From the NCBI RefSeq assembly GCF_014982975.1, contig NZ_JADCKL010000003.1, forward strand, positions 223,523-287,522: a stretch of DNA of 64,000 nucleotides, in the 5' to 3' direction. Below, piece by piece: positions 9,095 to 17,736 of this stretch. The position numbers and the translations under genes are program-made. Position 1 is the stretch's first letter. Each line of letters opens with the position of its first letter. The stretch comes from Claveliimonas monacensis. Its GTDB lineage: Bacteria; Bacillota; Clostridia; Lachnospirales; Lachnospiraceae. The notes under the pieces were generated by a model that worked only from the letters and a program-made list of their open reading frames with translations, was not told the DNA's origin and searched no databases.

Positions 9095-12000
9095 ATGAAA
9101 AAGAAATTGCTTAGGATGACAGCGCTTATTATGGCCTTTTGTTTGTTTTCGGGGGTAATAACGCTGCAGGCGGAAGATGTGGCAGCCACACAAGATGAAG
9201 TGCAGACGGGAGATACAGATGAGCTAGTCGAAGATAGTGAGATTGACAACGCAGGGGTAGGGGAAGAAGGGGAACAGGAAGATTTACAAAGTGAAGAAGA
9301 CATAAATGAAAATGGTAAAAAAAGCGAAGAAAAAAATTCATTGAATGACAGCAGTAATTCTTCTTTGCCTCCGCAAAACATAGATAGTAATTTGGATAAA
9401 CAGCCGCCACTAAATGAGCAGGATGCGGATATTACGGCAAATGTTGATATTTCGAATGAAGATAGGGAGAGAGGGACATTTTTAGCGCGAGCATACGGAT
9501 TTTCCGATATAAATGTAATTCGGGATGTACGCTTTGCAGTATGGAGCGAGCAAGGAGGTCAGGATGACCTTGTTTGGAAGGTTGTGGAAGATGAAGAAAA
9601 TGGGGAATATTGTACAGGTGTGAGCATATCAGACCATAACTATTCTCTGGGGAAATATATTGTTGATGTATATGCAGTACTTGAGTCAGGAGAACAGATT
9701 GGACTGGGCTCTGCGGAATATGTAATAAATGTTGAAAATTCTGAACTGAAGATTTCGAAGACGGAAAATGCAGGGGCATATTCTTTTGTGTTGGAAGAGG
9801 TGATGGTGCCTGGTGGAGAAGATGCTATCATGTTTGCCGTGTGGAGTGAAAATGGCGGACAGGATGATCTGATTTGGTATGATGCTGCAAAACAGACAGA
9901 TGGATCTTATAGATATAACTGGTCTGTGAAAAATCACAGAGCATTAGGAAAATATAATGTACATGTGTATGCGCGAACAAAAGGTAATTCGATGCAGGAA
10001 ATGGGAGCGTATGAATTCACTATTGATCAACCTCGGATTGGCAATATAGAAATAGAGAATTTAAATGAAGCGGAAGGTACTTTTACTATAAAGATAAAAG
10101 ATGTAGCCGACCCGGAGTTGATTAATGAGATTTTAATCCCAGTGTGGAGTGAGAAAAATGGGCAGGATGATCTGGTGTGGTATGGTGCCCAGAAGAGGCC
10201 TGATGAAACATATGAATTGAATGTCAATATAAAAAATCACAGGTATATGGGCGGACTGTATAATGTTCACGCATATATAGCAGATGCTACTGGATATCAA
10301 TATTTTGCTGGTAGAACAGAATGCACTCTGGGAGAACAAAAAGGGAATTTGCAGATTGAAGAGGTCAACGATAATAAATACCGTATTGTGTTAAAAGATC
10401 TTATGATTCCTGGCGGTGTATCAGAAGTGCTTTTTCCAGTGTGGAGTGAAAACAACGGACAGGATGATCTGATTTGGTATACAGTTGCTAAAAATTCAGA
10501 AGGGAACTTTGCCTATACACTTGATTTAAGTCATCATAGAGGATTAGGAAAATACAATGTTCATGCATATGCGAAGAAGAAAAATGGAGATCAGATTGCT
10601 TTAGTAAGCGCTGATTTTACAACAGAAGCACCTTATATTAATAATTTTGAAATTGAGTCTGTTGACAAAACAGCGGGACGCTTTACTGTCAAAGTTTCAG
10701 ATATTGAAAATGCGGATTTGATAAAGAATGTAAAAATCCCCGTGTGGTCAAAAACAGATCAAAGCGACCTTGTCTGGTATAATGCCAGAAAAACTTTGAA
10801 AGGTGAGTATGTCGTTGAAGTAGATATTAGAGATCACAGATACAATATTGGGAGATATAATGTCCATTGTTATGTAGAAGATATAACGGGTGGATTAAGC
10901 GGAGTGGGAACAACAGTCTGTGACATGTCCGCAGAGATGAGAAACTTACGGGCAGAAGATAAAGATGGTACGGAGTCGATCTTCACGGTCTCTATTGAGG
11001 GACTTCAAGTTCCGGTGCGAGAAAAGGAATTACGTATTGCCGTGTGGGGAGACAAGAATGGCCAGAATGATTTGGCATGGCATACCTTGAGCTATCGGTC
11101 GGATGGTAATTACTCATTAAATGTAAAAATCCGTAACCACGGTGAAACGGGATTGTATAATGTGCATATATATTGTGTGACCCAGAGTGGTGAAATGGTT
11201 GGGCTGGGAAGAACTAGTTTTGAAGTGTCCAGTGTTCCTGTATATGCAAATGTAGTGACTTCGGAGGTGGATGGCACAAAGGGAACATTCCGGGTGACAA
11301 TTTCTGGGCTTATGGCGCCTTCTGGGATAGAGAAGGTTGAAATGCCTATGTGGTGTTCAGAAGACCAGAGCGACATAGCATGGTATGAGGCCTCAAAGCT
11401 GGGAGAAGGCGTATATACTACCATAATGAATGTTAAAAATCATCGATATCATTTTGGGGATTACAAGATTCACGTATATGTTACAATGGGAAATGGCGTC
11501 AGAGTTGGAGTTAGCTCATCCACTATTCAGAATATTAGCCCAAGTAATTATTTGTATAATGAGCACGTAAGCGATACACAGAGAAGAGTATGGTTGTTGG
11601 GAGCTGACGGTGAACTTGTGCAATTTCCCACCTGGAGTGATGAGAACGGTCAGGATGATATTGTGTGGTATGGAGGTACTAATCACGGAAATGGTACGTG
11701 GAGTACAGTTGTTGACAGTGCGAACCATAGTAGTGGTGGCAACTATACGACACATGCGTATGTGACGAAGAATGGAGTGAGGAAGTCTGTAGGAGCTACA
11801 GCATATTCTTTGAGTAAAATACCTACTGATCAAGAAATGATGGGACTGAAAGCTAATTCATATTCCAGTACTACTGGATATATTGCACTTGTCAACAGGA
11901 CAACGCATAAAGTTGGAATATTCCAGGGATGGCAGGGGAATTGGAGATGTATTCAGTATTGGGACTGTTCTGATGGCAAAGCAAGTACTCCTACGGTAGA

Positions 12001-12247
12001 GGGAGTGTTCCGAGTGGGAAGCAGGGGACATCATTTTTATTCTGGTGATGCAATATGTTACTGGTGGACACAGTTTTACGGAGATTATTTGTTCCATTCT
12101 GTGCTTTATAACAGATATAATGGTTCTTTGATGGATGGAAGACTTGGAATGGGTCTGTCGCATGGGTGTGTAAGGCTTGATATTAATAATGCTAAATGGA
12201 TTTATGATACAATTCCGTCTGGGACGACGGTAGTGGTTTATCATTAA
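9095..12247 (+). CDS. Secreted eight-repeat (GBS Bsp-like) protein with C-terminal L,D-transpeptidase domain
   Basis: 1050 residues. The signal peptide is residues 1 to about 26 (cut after LQA). An acidic, Asn/Glu-rich linker runs to about 115. Eight repeats of about 100 residues follow, each with a PVWSE..GQDDLVW core and a closing GKYNVHxYA, matching GBS Bsp-like repeats. The C-terminal about 130 residues form a YkuD-type L,D-transpeptidase with SHGCVRL: H1023, catalytic C1025, R1027. Such enzymes make 3-3 peptidoglycan cross-links or attach proteins to the wall. The repeats probably span or bind the wall. There is no LPXTG motif or other anchor. AGGAGG lies 8 bp before the start. Confidence 0.9.
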   Translation: MKKKLLRMTALIMAFCLFSGVITLQAEDVAATQDEVQTGDTDELVEDSEIDNAGVGEEGEQEDLQSEEDINENGKKSEEKNSLNDSSNSSLPPQNIDSNLDKQPPLNEQDADITANVDISNEDRERGTFLARAYGFSDINVIRDVRFAVWSEQGGQDDLVWKVVEDEENGEYCTGVSISDHNYSLGKYIVDVYAVLESGEQIGLGSAEYVINVENSELKISKTENAGAYSFVLEEVMVPGGEDAIMFAVWSENGGQDDLIWYDAAKQTDGSYRYNWSVKNHRALGKYNVHVYARTKGNSMQEMGAYEFTIDQPRIGNIEIENLNEAEGTFTIKIKDVADPELINEILIPVWSEKNGQDDLVWYGAQKRPDETYELNVNIKNHRYMGGLYNVHAYIADATGYQYFAGRTECTLGEQKGNLQIEEVNDNKYRIVLKDLMIPGGVSEVLFPVWSENNGQDDLIWYTVAKNSEGNFAYTLDLSHHRGLGKYNVHAYAKKKNGDQIALVSADFTTEAPYINNFEIESVDKTAGRFTVKVSDIENADLIKNVKIPVWSKTDQSDLVWYNARKTLKGEYVVEVDIRDHRYNIGRYNVHCYVEDITGGLSGVGTTVCDMSAEMRNLRAEDKDGTESIFTVSIEGLQVPVREKELRIAVWGDKNGQNDLAWHTLSYRSDGNYSLNVKIRNHGETGLYNVHIYCVTQSGEMVGLGRTSFEVSSVPVYANVVTSEVDGTKGTFRVTISGLMAPSGIEKVEMPMWCSEDQSDIAWYEASKLGEGVYTTIMNVKNHRYHFGDYKIHVYVTMGNGVRVGVSSSTIQNISPSNYLYNEHVSDTQRRVWLLGADGELVQFPTWSDENGQDDIVWYGGTNHGNGTWSTVVDSANHSSGGNYTTHAYVTKNGVRKSVGATAYSLSKIPTDQEMMGLKANSYSSTTGYIALVNRTTHKVGIFQGWQGNWRCIQYWDCSDGKASTPTVEGVFRVGSRGHHFYSGDAICYWWTQFYGDYLFHSVLYNRYNGSLMDGRLGMGLSHGCVRLDINNAKWIYDTIPSGTTVVVYH
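9490..11790 (+). repeat. Eight tandem coding repeats of about 300 bp
   Basis: The conserved Trp codon of each unit begins at 9542, 9842, 10145, 10442, 10745, 11045, 11351 and 11633, giving steps of 300, 303, 297, 303, 300, 306 and 282 bp. Units 2 and 4 are the most alike; 5 and 7 share a shorter DQSD variant of the core. Units alternate in type: odd ones from 3 on have a ...HRYxxG spacing, even ones HRxLGK. Confidence 0.9.
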
Positions 12248-12344
12248 GTAAGTGATTGGCTTATATGTCGACTATTGTGTGAATGTATAAAGTGAATGGG
12301 ATTAAAACGGGAAGGAGAAAGTGTTAAAACACAATAAGGAGTTT

Positions 12345-14492
12345 ATGGAAAAAGAATTAGTTAGCGTAATTTTGCCAAATTATAATGGGGGGACTTTTTT
12401 AAAAAAAAGTATTGAGAGTGTTATTAGTCAGACATATAGAAAGTTAGAGCTTATTATAATTGATGATGCATCGACAGATAATTCGAGAGAAATAATCGAA
12501 AGTTTTAACGATGAAAGAATCAAAACAATATGTTTGTCTGAGAACGGACATATTTGTGCTGCGTTAAATAAGGGAGTGAGTGTTGCAAGGGGCGAGTTTA
12601 TTGCACGAATTGATAGTGATGACATTTGGGAAAAAGAGAAGTTAGAGAAACAGATAAAAGTATTAGAAGAAGATCTGGAGGTAGGAGCGTGCTTCACATA
12701 TGTGAAATTAATAAATAGAGAGGGGGAAATTGTTAACGAACAATATAGAGAAGTGTACAATTTGTTTCGGCCTGTGTTTAAAACACAAAAAGAGTGGTTA
12801 CATTTTTTTGTGTTTAGCGGTAATTGTCTCTCGCATCCGTCTGTCGTAATTAGAAAGCAGGTCCTTGATCAAGTGGGAAAATATAATTTGGCACTAGTTC
12901 AAGGTCAGGATTATGAACTTTGGATGAGAATTGCTTTGAAGTATAATTTATATGTTTTATCAGAGGAATTGGTAAGATACAGATGGATGCCAAATGATGA
13001 AAAGAGTATTAGTACGAGTACAGAATTGAATGATACTCGATTTTATAATGAATACTTAATGAGTGTATATCGTTTTTTTCAAAATATCTCAGATGAGGAT
13101 TTTGTTAAATATTTTAAAGAGCTTTTTATTATGCAAGAGGCGAAGAGTCCGATGGAATTATTGTGTGAAAAGGCATTTTTGTGTTTGAAATTCGATCACA
13201 CAAAGCGATTATATCCTATTGGTATAGAGATGCTGGAACGAATATTTGCGAAAGATGAGGGAGCTAATTTGTTGAAGGAAAAATACAATTTTACTCCCAA
13301 GGATTTTTATAGAATCAATTCGCAGCATTTGTTTTATGATAATTTTATAAGGAAGGAATCTGAAGAGTATGAAAAGAAAATAGAGAATTTAAAACAGGAA
13401 ATTAATAGAAGTATTATAGAGGCGGAACAAAGAATACGTGCAGAATATGAAAGTACAAAAAGTTGGAGGATTACAGCTCCTGTACGCTATGGAGTAAACA
13501 AATGCAAAAACTTTAAGGAAAATTTGTTGCCACCCAAATTTTATTTATTAGGAACTGAAGATTATGGTAATCTGGGGGATCATGCCATTGCTATAGCGGA
13601 AAGATCTTTTTTGAAGAAATTTTTCCCTAAAATTGAAGTTGTTGAAATTCCTGTTTCGCAATATTATTCCAAGAAAGATGAACTATATCTCAAAATAAGG
13701 AAAAAGGATATTATTTTAGGCCATGGGGGAGGAAATATTGGAAATCAATATCCAGTTGCAGAAGAGATACGAAGGGATATAATTAAAACATGGCCTGAAA
13801 ACATGATTATTATTTTCCCGCAAACTATTTATTTTACTCCTCAACTAGAAAATATGGAAGCTGAAGTGGAAAAAACTCAAATGATATATAATGCGCACAA
13901 AAAGCTTGTTCTTTTTACAAGAGAACAGAGGTCCTATAAATTCGCTAAAGATAATCTTTATAACTGTGATGTGTATTTGGTTCCAGACATGGTACTTTTT
14001 AGCGAAAAGAGAAAGCGTATACAAAGACAGGAAAAGATAGTTTTGTGTTTGAGAAATGATATTGAAAGGATTTTAAGCGACCGAGAGGAGCAGGCTATAA
14101 ACTTGATTGCTCACAGCTTGACAGAAGATGTTTGTTATGTTGACACTCAAAAACAATATAATATTCCAGTCGATGGCAGAGAACGATATGTTGATGAGTT
14201 TTTGGAGCTTTTAAGTTCCTCTAAATTAATTGTTACAGATAGAATGCATGGAATGATTTTTGCTGCCATTACTGGTACGCCATGTTTGGTATTGGATAAT
14301 TATAACTCGAAGATAAGAGGATGTTATAAGTGGATTAGGGAATTACCATATATATCTTTTGTAGATAGTTTAGGGAATCTGGAAGAATCAATGAGAAAAC
14401 TGTATTTATACGAGGAAAAGGGAGAATATAGCGTAAAAAAATTGGATAAATACTATAGTTTTCTTGCTGAAATAATAAAAAAAGAGTTATAA
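12345..14492 (+). CDS. Fusion of a family 2 glycosyltransferase and a polysaccharide pyruvyl transferase
   Basis: 715 residues from ATG 12345. Residues 1 to about 230 are a GT-A domain (VSVILPNYNGG, DDASTDNS, RIDSDD). A short coiled coil near 340-385 ends in SWRITAPVRYG, a tail motif common in clostridial glycosyltransferases. From about 398 to the end is a pyruvyl transferase of the CsaB/EpsO/WcaK family (DYGNLGDHAIA, LGHGGGNIGNQ, DRMHGMIFAAI, SKIRGCYKW). The fused enzyme probably adds a sugar and a pyruvate ketal, making the polymer acidic. A GTG at 12321 is an alternative start; both have close AAGGAG sites, and the ATG gives the usual GT2 N terminus. Confidence 0.88.
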   Translation: MEKELVSVILPNYNGGTFLKKSIESVISQTYRKLELIIIDDASTDNSREIIESFNDERIKTICLSENGHICAALNKGVSVARGEFIARIDSDDIWEKEKLEKQIKVLEEDLEVGACFTYVKLINREGEIVNEQYREVYNLFRPVFKTQKEWLHFFVFSGNCLSHPSVVIRKQVLDQVGKYNLALVQGQDYELWMRIALKYNLYVLSEELVRYRWMPNDEKSISTSTELNDTRFYNEYLMSVYRFFQNISDEDFVKYFKELFIMQEAKSPMELLCEKAFLCLKFDHTKRLYPIGIEMLERIFAKDEGANLLKEKYNFTPKDFYRINSQHLFYDNFIRKESEEYEKKIENLKQEINRSIIEAEQRIRAEYESTKSWRITAPVRYGVNKCKNFKENLLPPKFYLLGTEDYGNLGDHAIAIAERSFLKKFFPKIEVVEIPVSQYYSKKDELYLKIRKKDIILGHGGGNIGNQYPVAEEIRRDIIKTWPENMIIIFPQTIYFTPQLENMEAEVEKTQMIYNAHKKLVLFTREQRSYKFAKDNLYNCDVYLVPDMVLFSEKRKRIQRQEKIVLCLRNDIERILSDREEQAINLIAHSLTEDVCYVDTQKQYNIPVDGRERYVDEFLELLSSSKLIVTDRMHGMIFAAITGTPCLVLDNYNSKIRGCYKWIRELPYISFVDSLGNLEESMRKLYLYEEKGEYSVKKLDKYYSFLAEIIKKEL

Positions 14493-14784
14493 GAAGATAA
14501 AAGAGCGGTAGTTACATGGAAAGAATATTAAATAAGGGGGAGTGGGAAAGAACACTTGCTAATGAGAATTTTACTATTTGTTATTTGTTTAATTGAAATT
14601 AGAAAAAGAAGAATCTGTAGAGCAGTATAAAGGGATGCTGATGGAAAAGAAAAAGATTCAGGAGTTCTAGGCCAGAATTAAAATATAGCAGATGAAGAGA
14701 AGAATTTTACATTAAGAAGATGTAAGGTGTATTTATTTGAAATGTTTATTTTAAATAAGCGAGTAAAATTCACACTAACTACAC
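14493..14784 (+). other. Gene-free AT-rich junction between cassette and core DNA
   Basis: No convincing gene is present. The only short frames are broken, for example a 26-codon reading from ATG 14517 and a Lys/Glu-rich reading around 14590-14668 that stops repeatedly. Base composition changes sharply at the end of this stretch from AT-rich to the higher GC of the following genes, which marks the edge of the variable cassette. Confidence 0.5.
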
Positions 14785-14813
14785 TGGACATAACTGCCAA
14801 ATCCGCTTATAAT
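14785..14813 (+). promoter_or_regulatory. Sigma-A type promoter for the GerMN lipoprotein
   Basis: TGGACA (14785-14790) and a perfect TATAAT (14808-14813) have a 17-bp spacer, 38 bp ahead of the start codon. Confidence 0.65.
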
Positions 14814-14851
14814 TTCTTCAGACCATTCTTCACAAACGGAGGACAAGCATA

Positions 14852-15469
14852 ATGAAATCCAAACTGATAACAACAATCTTACTAATAACTCTGGTTTTTT
14901 CCCTGACGGCCTGTGGAAAGAATTCAGGTGACAGCCAGGAGCTCTCTGACACTTCCGATACGCAGACAGAAGAGCAGAAAGAAGAAGAGCCGGGAGAGGT
15001 GGAAGACACGGAGACAGAGAATGAGGAGCCTCAGCAGGAGTCGGAAGACGGCCAGGATACGCAGACCCCTGTGCAGGAACCGGCAGCTGAGACGGCAACG
15101 ATCACTGTCTATTACAGTAATGCGGATGCCACGGCTTTTGAGTCTTCTGAAGTGTCCATTCCATCCCTCTCACCGGAAGCGGTGCTTGGGGCTCTGGTTT
15201 CTCAGGGAGCATTGACTGCTGATGTTGCGGAAAATTCATTTACTGTGAATACAGTGGATGGAAAGGCAAGTATCGAGCTGGATCTGAACAGCGCGTTTGC
15301 TGCATATGTTTCCAATATGGGAAGTACAGGAGAGTACTATACGGTTGGCGCTCTTGTGAATACATTCCTGGATGCTTATGAGTGCGAGCAGATCCGGATC
15401 ACGGTGGATGAGGAAGTGCTGTCCACAGGACACGCCGAGTATCCGGGGTATCTGGCCAGATTTGAGTAA
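14852..15469 (+). CDS. GerMN-domain lipoprotein
   Basis: 205 residues. A lipoprotein signal ends in LTAC (Cys near residue 22). An acidic Glu/Asp/Gln-rich linker covers about 25-80, followed by one GerMN domain (ITVYYSNAD to the C terminus). GerMN domains were named from the sporulation protein GerM and are found in extracytoplasmic wall-associated proteins. B. subtilis GerM has two copies, this protein one, so it is a relative and not necessarily the sporulation protein. It is the first gene after the AT-rich cassette and has its own promoter. Confidence 0.85.
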   Translation: MKSKLITTILLITLVFSLTACGKNSGDSQELSDTSDTQTEEQKEEEPGEVEDTETENEEPQQESEDGQDTQTPVQEPAAETATITVYYSNADATAFESSEVSIPSLSPEAVLGALVSQGALTADVAENSFTVNTVDGKASIELDLNSAFAAYVSNMGSTGEYYTVGALVNTFLDAYECEQIRITVDEEVLSTGHAEYPGYLARFE

Positions 15470-15486
15470 GGCTTGGGGAGCAGGAC

Positions 15487-16668
15487 ATGAAGAAACCAGG
15501 TTATTATTCATCCGGCGAGTTCGCCCGCATGGCCCAGGTGACCCTGCGGACGATCCGCTACTATGACAAGCAGAATATTTTAAAGCCCTCGTATGTAACG
15601 GATGCGGGGGCACGTTTTTATACAGATGAGGATTTTGCAAGGCTGCAGCAGATCCTCCTTTTGAAGTATCTGGGGTTCTCCCTGGATGATATCCGGGAGA
15701 TGACCATTGCGGACACGGATTATCACTTTATGCTGAATTCTCTGGACATCCAGAAGAAACTGATACAGGACAGGATCGAGCAGATGCAACTTGTGGAACA
15801 GGCCATTGAGGATACGACCACGGCTATCCGGGAGGAGCATGCCGTGGACTGGAGCAGGATGCTGGATCTGATCCATCTTACCGGGATGGAGAAGAGCTTT
15901 AAGAACCAGTATAAAAGCGCCACAAATATTGCTGCCAGGATCAATCTTCACAGCCTCTATGCACAGAACAGGCAGGGGTGGTTTCCCTGGATCTATGAAA
16001 ACCTGTGTATGGAGGATGGGATGAAGATCCTGGAGCTGGGATGCGGGGATGGGACTCTCTGGACAGAAAATAAGGAGAAACTCCCGGGACATGTGGCGGT
16101 GACCCTTTCGGATATCTCGGAGGGGATGCTGAGGGACGCCAGGCGTGCCATCGGGACAGGAGATGGAAGATTTTCTTTTCGGAGTTTTGACTGTCATCGT
16201 ATACCGTATAGGGAGGAGCAGTTTGACCTTGTGATCGCCAATCACGTGCTTTTCTACTGCCAGGATGTGCAGGCTGTGTGCCGGGAAGTAAAACGAGTGC
16301 TGAAACCTGGCGGAAGGTTTGTCTGCAGTACCTATGGGCGGGAGCATATGAAAGAAGTCAGCCGGCTGGTGCAGGAGTTTGATGAGAAGATCGTTCTGTC
16401 TGCGGACAAGCTGTATGAGAAGTTTGGAAAAGAAAATGGGGAAGAACTGCTGGAGAAGAGTTTCGCTAAAGTGGAGTGGAAGCAGTACCGGGACTGCCTT
16501 TTTGTCACGGAACCGGAGCCTCTTATCTCTTATGTGCTTTCCTGTCACGGGAACCAGGGCCAGTATATAGGTGAAAAGTATAATGACTTCCGGGCATTTG
16601 TGAAGAAGAAGACTGCGGAAGGATTCCGGATCACGAAGGATGCAGGAGTTTTTATTTGTGCAAAATGA
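15487..16668 (+). CDS. MerR-family regulator fused to a SAM-dependent methyltransferase
   Basis: 393 residues. Residues 1-75 are a MerR winged helix (YYSSGEFARMAQVTLRTIRYYD, written with gaps as SSGEFARMA then TLRTIRYYD), with a coiled coil to about 125. A class I methyltransferase follows from about 165, with SAM motif ILELGCGDGTLW near 181 and a motif LKPGGRFVCSTYGRE near 273. MerR proteins usually sense a ligand through the C-terminal domain; here an enzyme domain takes that place, so SAM level, a small-molecule substrate or methylation may be the signal. A spaced dyad promoter lies 30 bp after its stop, suggesting it regulates the next operon. Confidence 0.88.
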   Translation: MKKPGYYSSGEFARMAQVTLRTIRYYDKQNILKPSYVTDAGARFYTDEDFARLQQILLLKYLGFSLDDIREMTIADTDYHFMLNSLDIQKKLIQDRIEQMQLVEQAIEDTTTAIREEHAVDWSRMLDLIHLTGMEKSFKNQYKSATNIAARINLHSLYAQNRQGWFPWIYENLCMEDGMKILELGCGDGTLWTENKEKLPGHVAVTLSDISEGMLRDARRAIGTGDGRFSFRSFDCHRIPYREEQFDLVIANHVLFYCQDVQAVCREVKRVLKPGGRFVCSTYGREHMKEVSRLVQEFDEKIVLSADKLYEKFGKENGEELLEKSFAKVEWKQYRDCLFVTEPEPLISYVLSCHGNQGQYIGEKYNDFRAFVKKKTAEGFRITKDAGVFICAK

Positions 16669-16697
16669 CTAAATTATTACAAAATGTTAAAAAACAC

Positions 16698-16728
16698 TTG
16701 AAGGTGACCTAAGGTCACCTTTTATAAT
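16698..16728 (+). promoter_or_regulatory. MerR-type promoter with 19-bp spacer and perfect operator dyad, upstream of rfbA
   Basis: TTGAAG (16698-16703) and TATAAT (16723-16728) are 19 bp apart, the over-long spacing typical of MerR-activated promoters. A perfect 21-bp palindrome fills the spacer: AAGGTGACCT (16701-16710), a central A, then AGGTCACCTT (16712-16721). MerR activators bind such dyads and untwist the DNA to align the two elements. The same sequence could fold in RNA as a terminator for the regulator gene, but the T run is only four bases. Confidence 0.65.
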
Positions 16729-16794
16729 GCAATTAAACTAATAAGATACGGCTTATCAGAAATACCAGATACAGGGTACCAAGGAGGTTTTGAA

Positions 16795-17691
16795 ATGAAA
16801 GGTATTATTTTAGCAGGAGGATCCGGCACACGCCTCTATCCTCTCACCATGGTTACATCCAAGCAGCTTCTGCCTATCTATGACAAGCCGATGATCTACT
16901 ATCCCATGTCTGTTCTCATGAATGCAGGCATCCGGGATATTCTGATCATCTCCACACCCCAGGATACACCCAGATTTAAAGAGCTGCTGGGGGACGGGCA
17001 TCAGTTTGGCGTGCAGCTTTCCTATGCGGTGCAGCCAAGTCCGGACGGACTGGCCCAGGCGTTTATCATTGGCGAGGAGTTCATCGGCGACGATACGGTA
17101 GCCATGGTGCTGGGAGACAACATTTTTGCGGGACACGGACTGAACAAGAGACTTCGTGCCGCCGTAAAAAATGCAGAGGAAGGCAAGGGAGCCACAGTGT
17201 TCGGCTACTATGTAGATGATCCGGAGCGTTTCGGTATCGTGGAGTTCAACAAGGAAGGGAAAGCGATCTCCATCGAGGAGAAGCCGGAGCATCCAAAGAG
17301 TAACTACTGTGTTACCGGATTATACTTCTATGATAATAAAGTGGTAGAGTACGCCAAAGGCTTAAAACCCGGCAAGCGGGGAGAGCTGGAGATCACAGAT
17401 CTGAACCGCATTTATCTGGAAGACGGTCAGCTCAATGTGGAGCTTCTGGGACAGGGCTTTACCTGGCTGGACACAGGAACTCATGAGAGCCTTGTGGATG
17501 CCACCAACTTTGTTAAGACCATGGAGACCCACCAGCACCGCAAGATTGCCTGCCTGGAGGAGATTGCCTACTTAAATGGCTGGATTTCCAGGGAGGATGT
17601 GATGGAAGTGTACGAAGTTCTGAAGAAGAACCAGTACGGCCAGTATCTGAAAGATGTCCTGGACGGCAAGTACCAGGAGAACCTGTACTAA
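16795..17691 (+). CDS. rfbA: Glucose-1-phosphate thymidylyltransferase
   Basis: 298 residues, the usual length. It makes dTDP-glucose from dTTP and glucose-1-phosphate, the first step to dTDP-L-rhamnose. The N-terminal nucleotide-binding signature [11 protein letters not shown] (8-18), the following [16 protein letters not shown] stretch and GDNIFAGHG (near 110) are canonical. AAGGAGGT lies 5 bp ahead of the start. It leads a four-gene set rfbA-B-D-C in one direction with gaps of 45 bp or less. Confidence 0.97.
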   Translation: MKGIILAGGSGTRLYPLTMVTSKQLLPIYDKPMIYYPMSVLMNAGIRDILIISTPQDTPRFKELLGDGHQFGVQLSYAVQPSPDGLAQAFIIGEEFIGDDTVAMVLGDNIFAGHGLNKRLRAAVKNAEEGKGATVFGYYVDDPERFGIVEFNKEGKAISIEEKPEHPKSNYCVTGLYFYDNKVVEYAKGLKPGKRGELEITDLNRIYLEDGQLNVELLGQGFTWLDTGTHESLVDATNFVKTMETHQHRKIACLEEIAYLNGWISREDVMEVYEVLKKNQYGQYLKDVLDGKYQENLY

Positions 17692-17736
17692 TTACGAATA
17701 CGAAAAAAACAAGCAGCATAAAGGAGAAGAAACACT

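Noticed and set aside
16698..16728. The dyad as only a transcription terminator
   Set aside because: A short T run follows, but the hexamers at exactly 19 bp and the perfect palindrome next to a MerR gene fit an operator better; a dual role remains possible.
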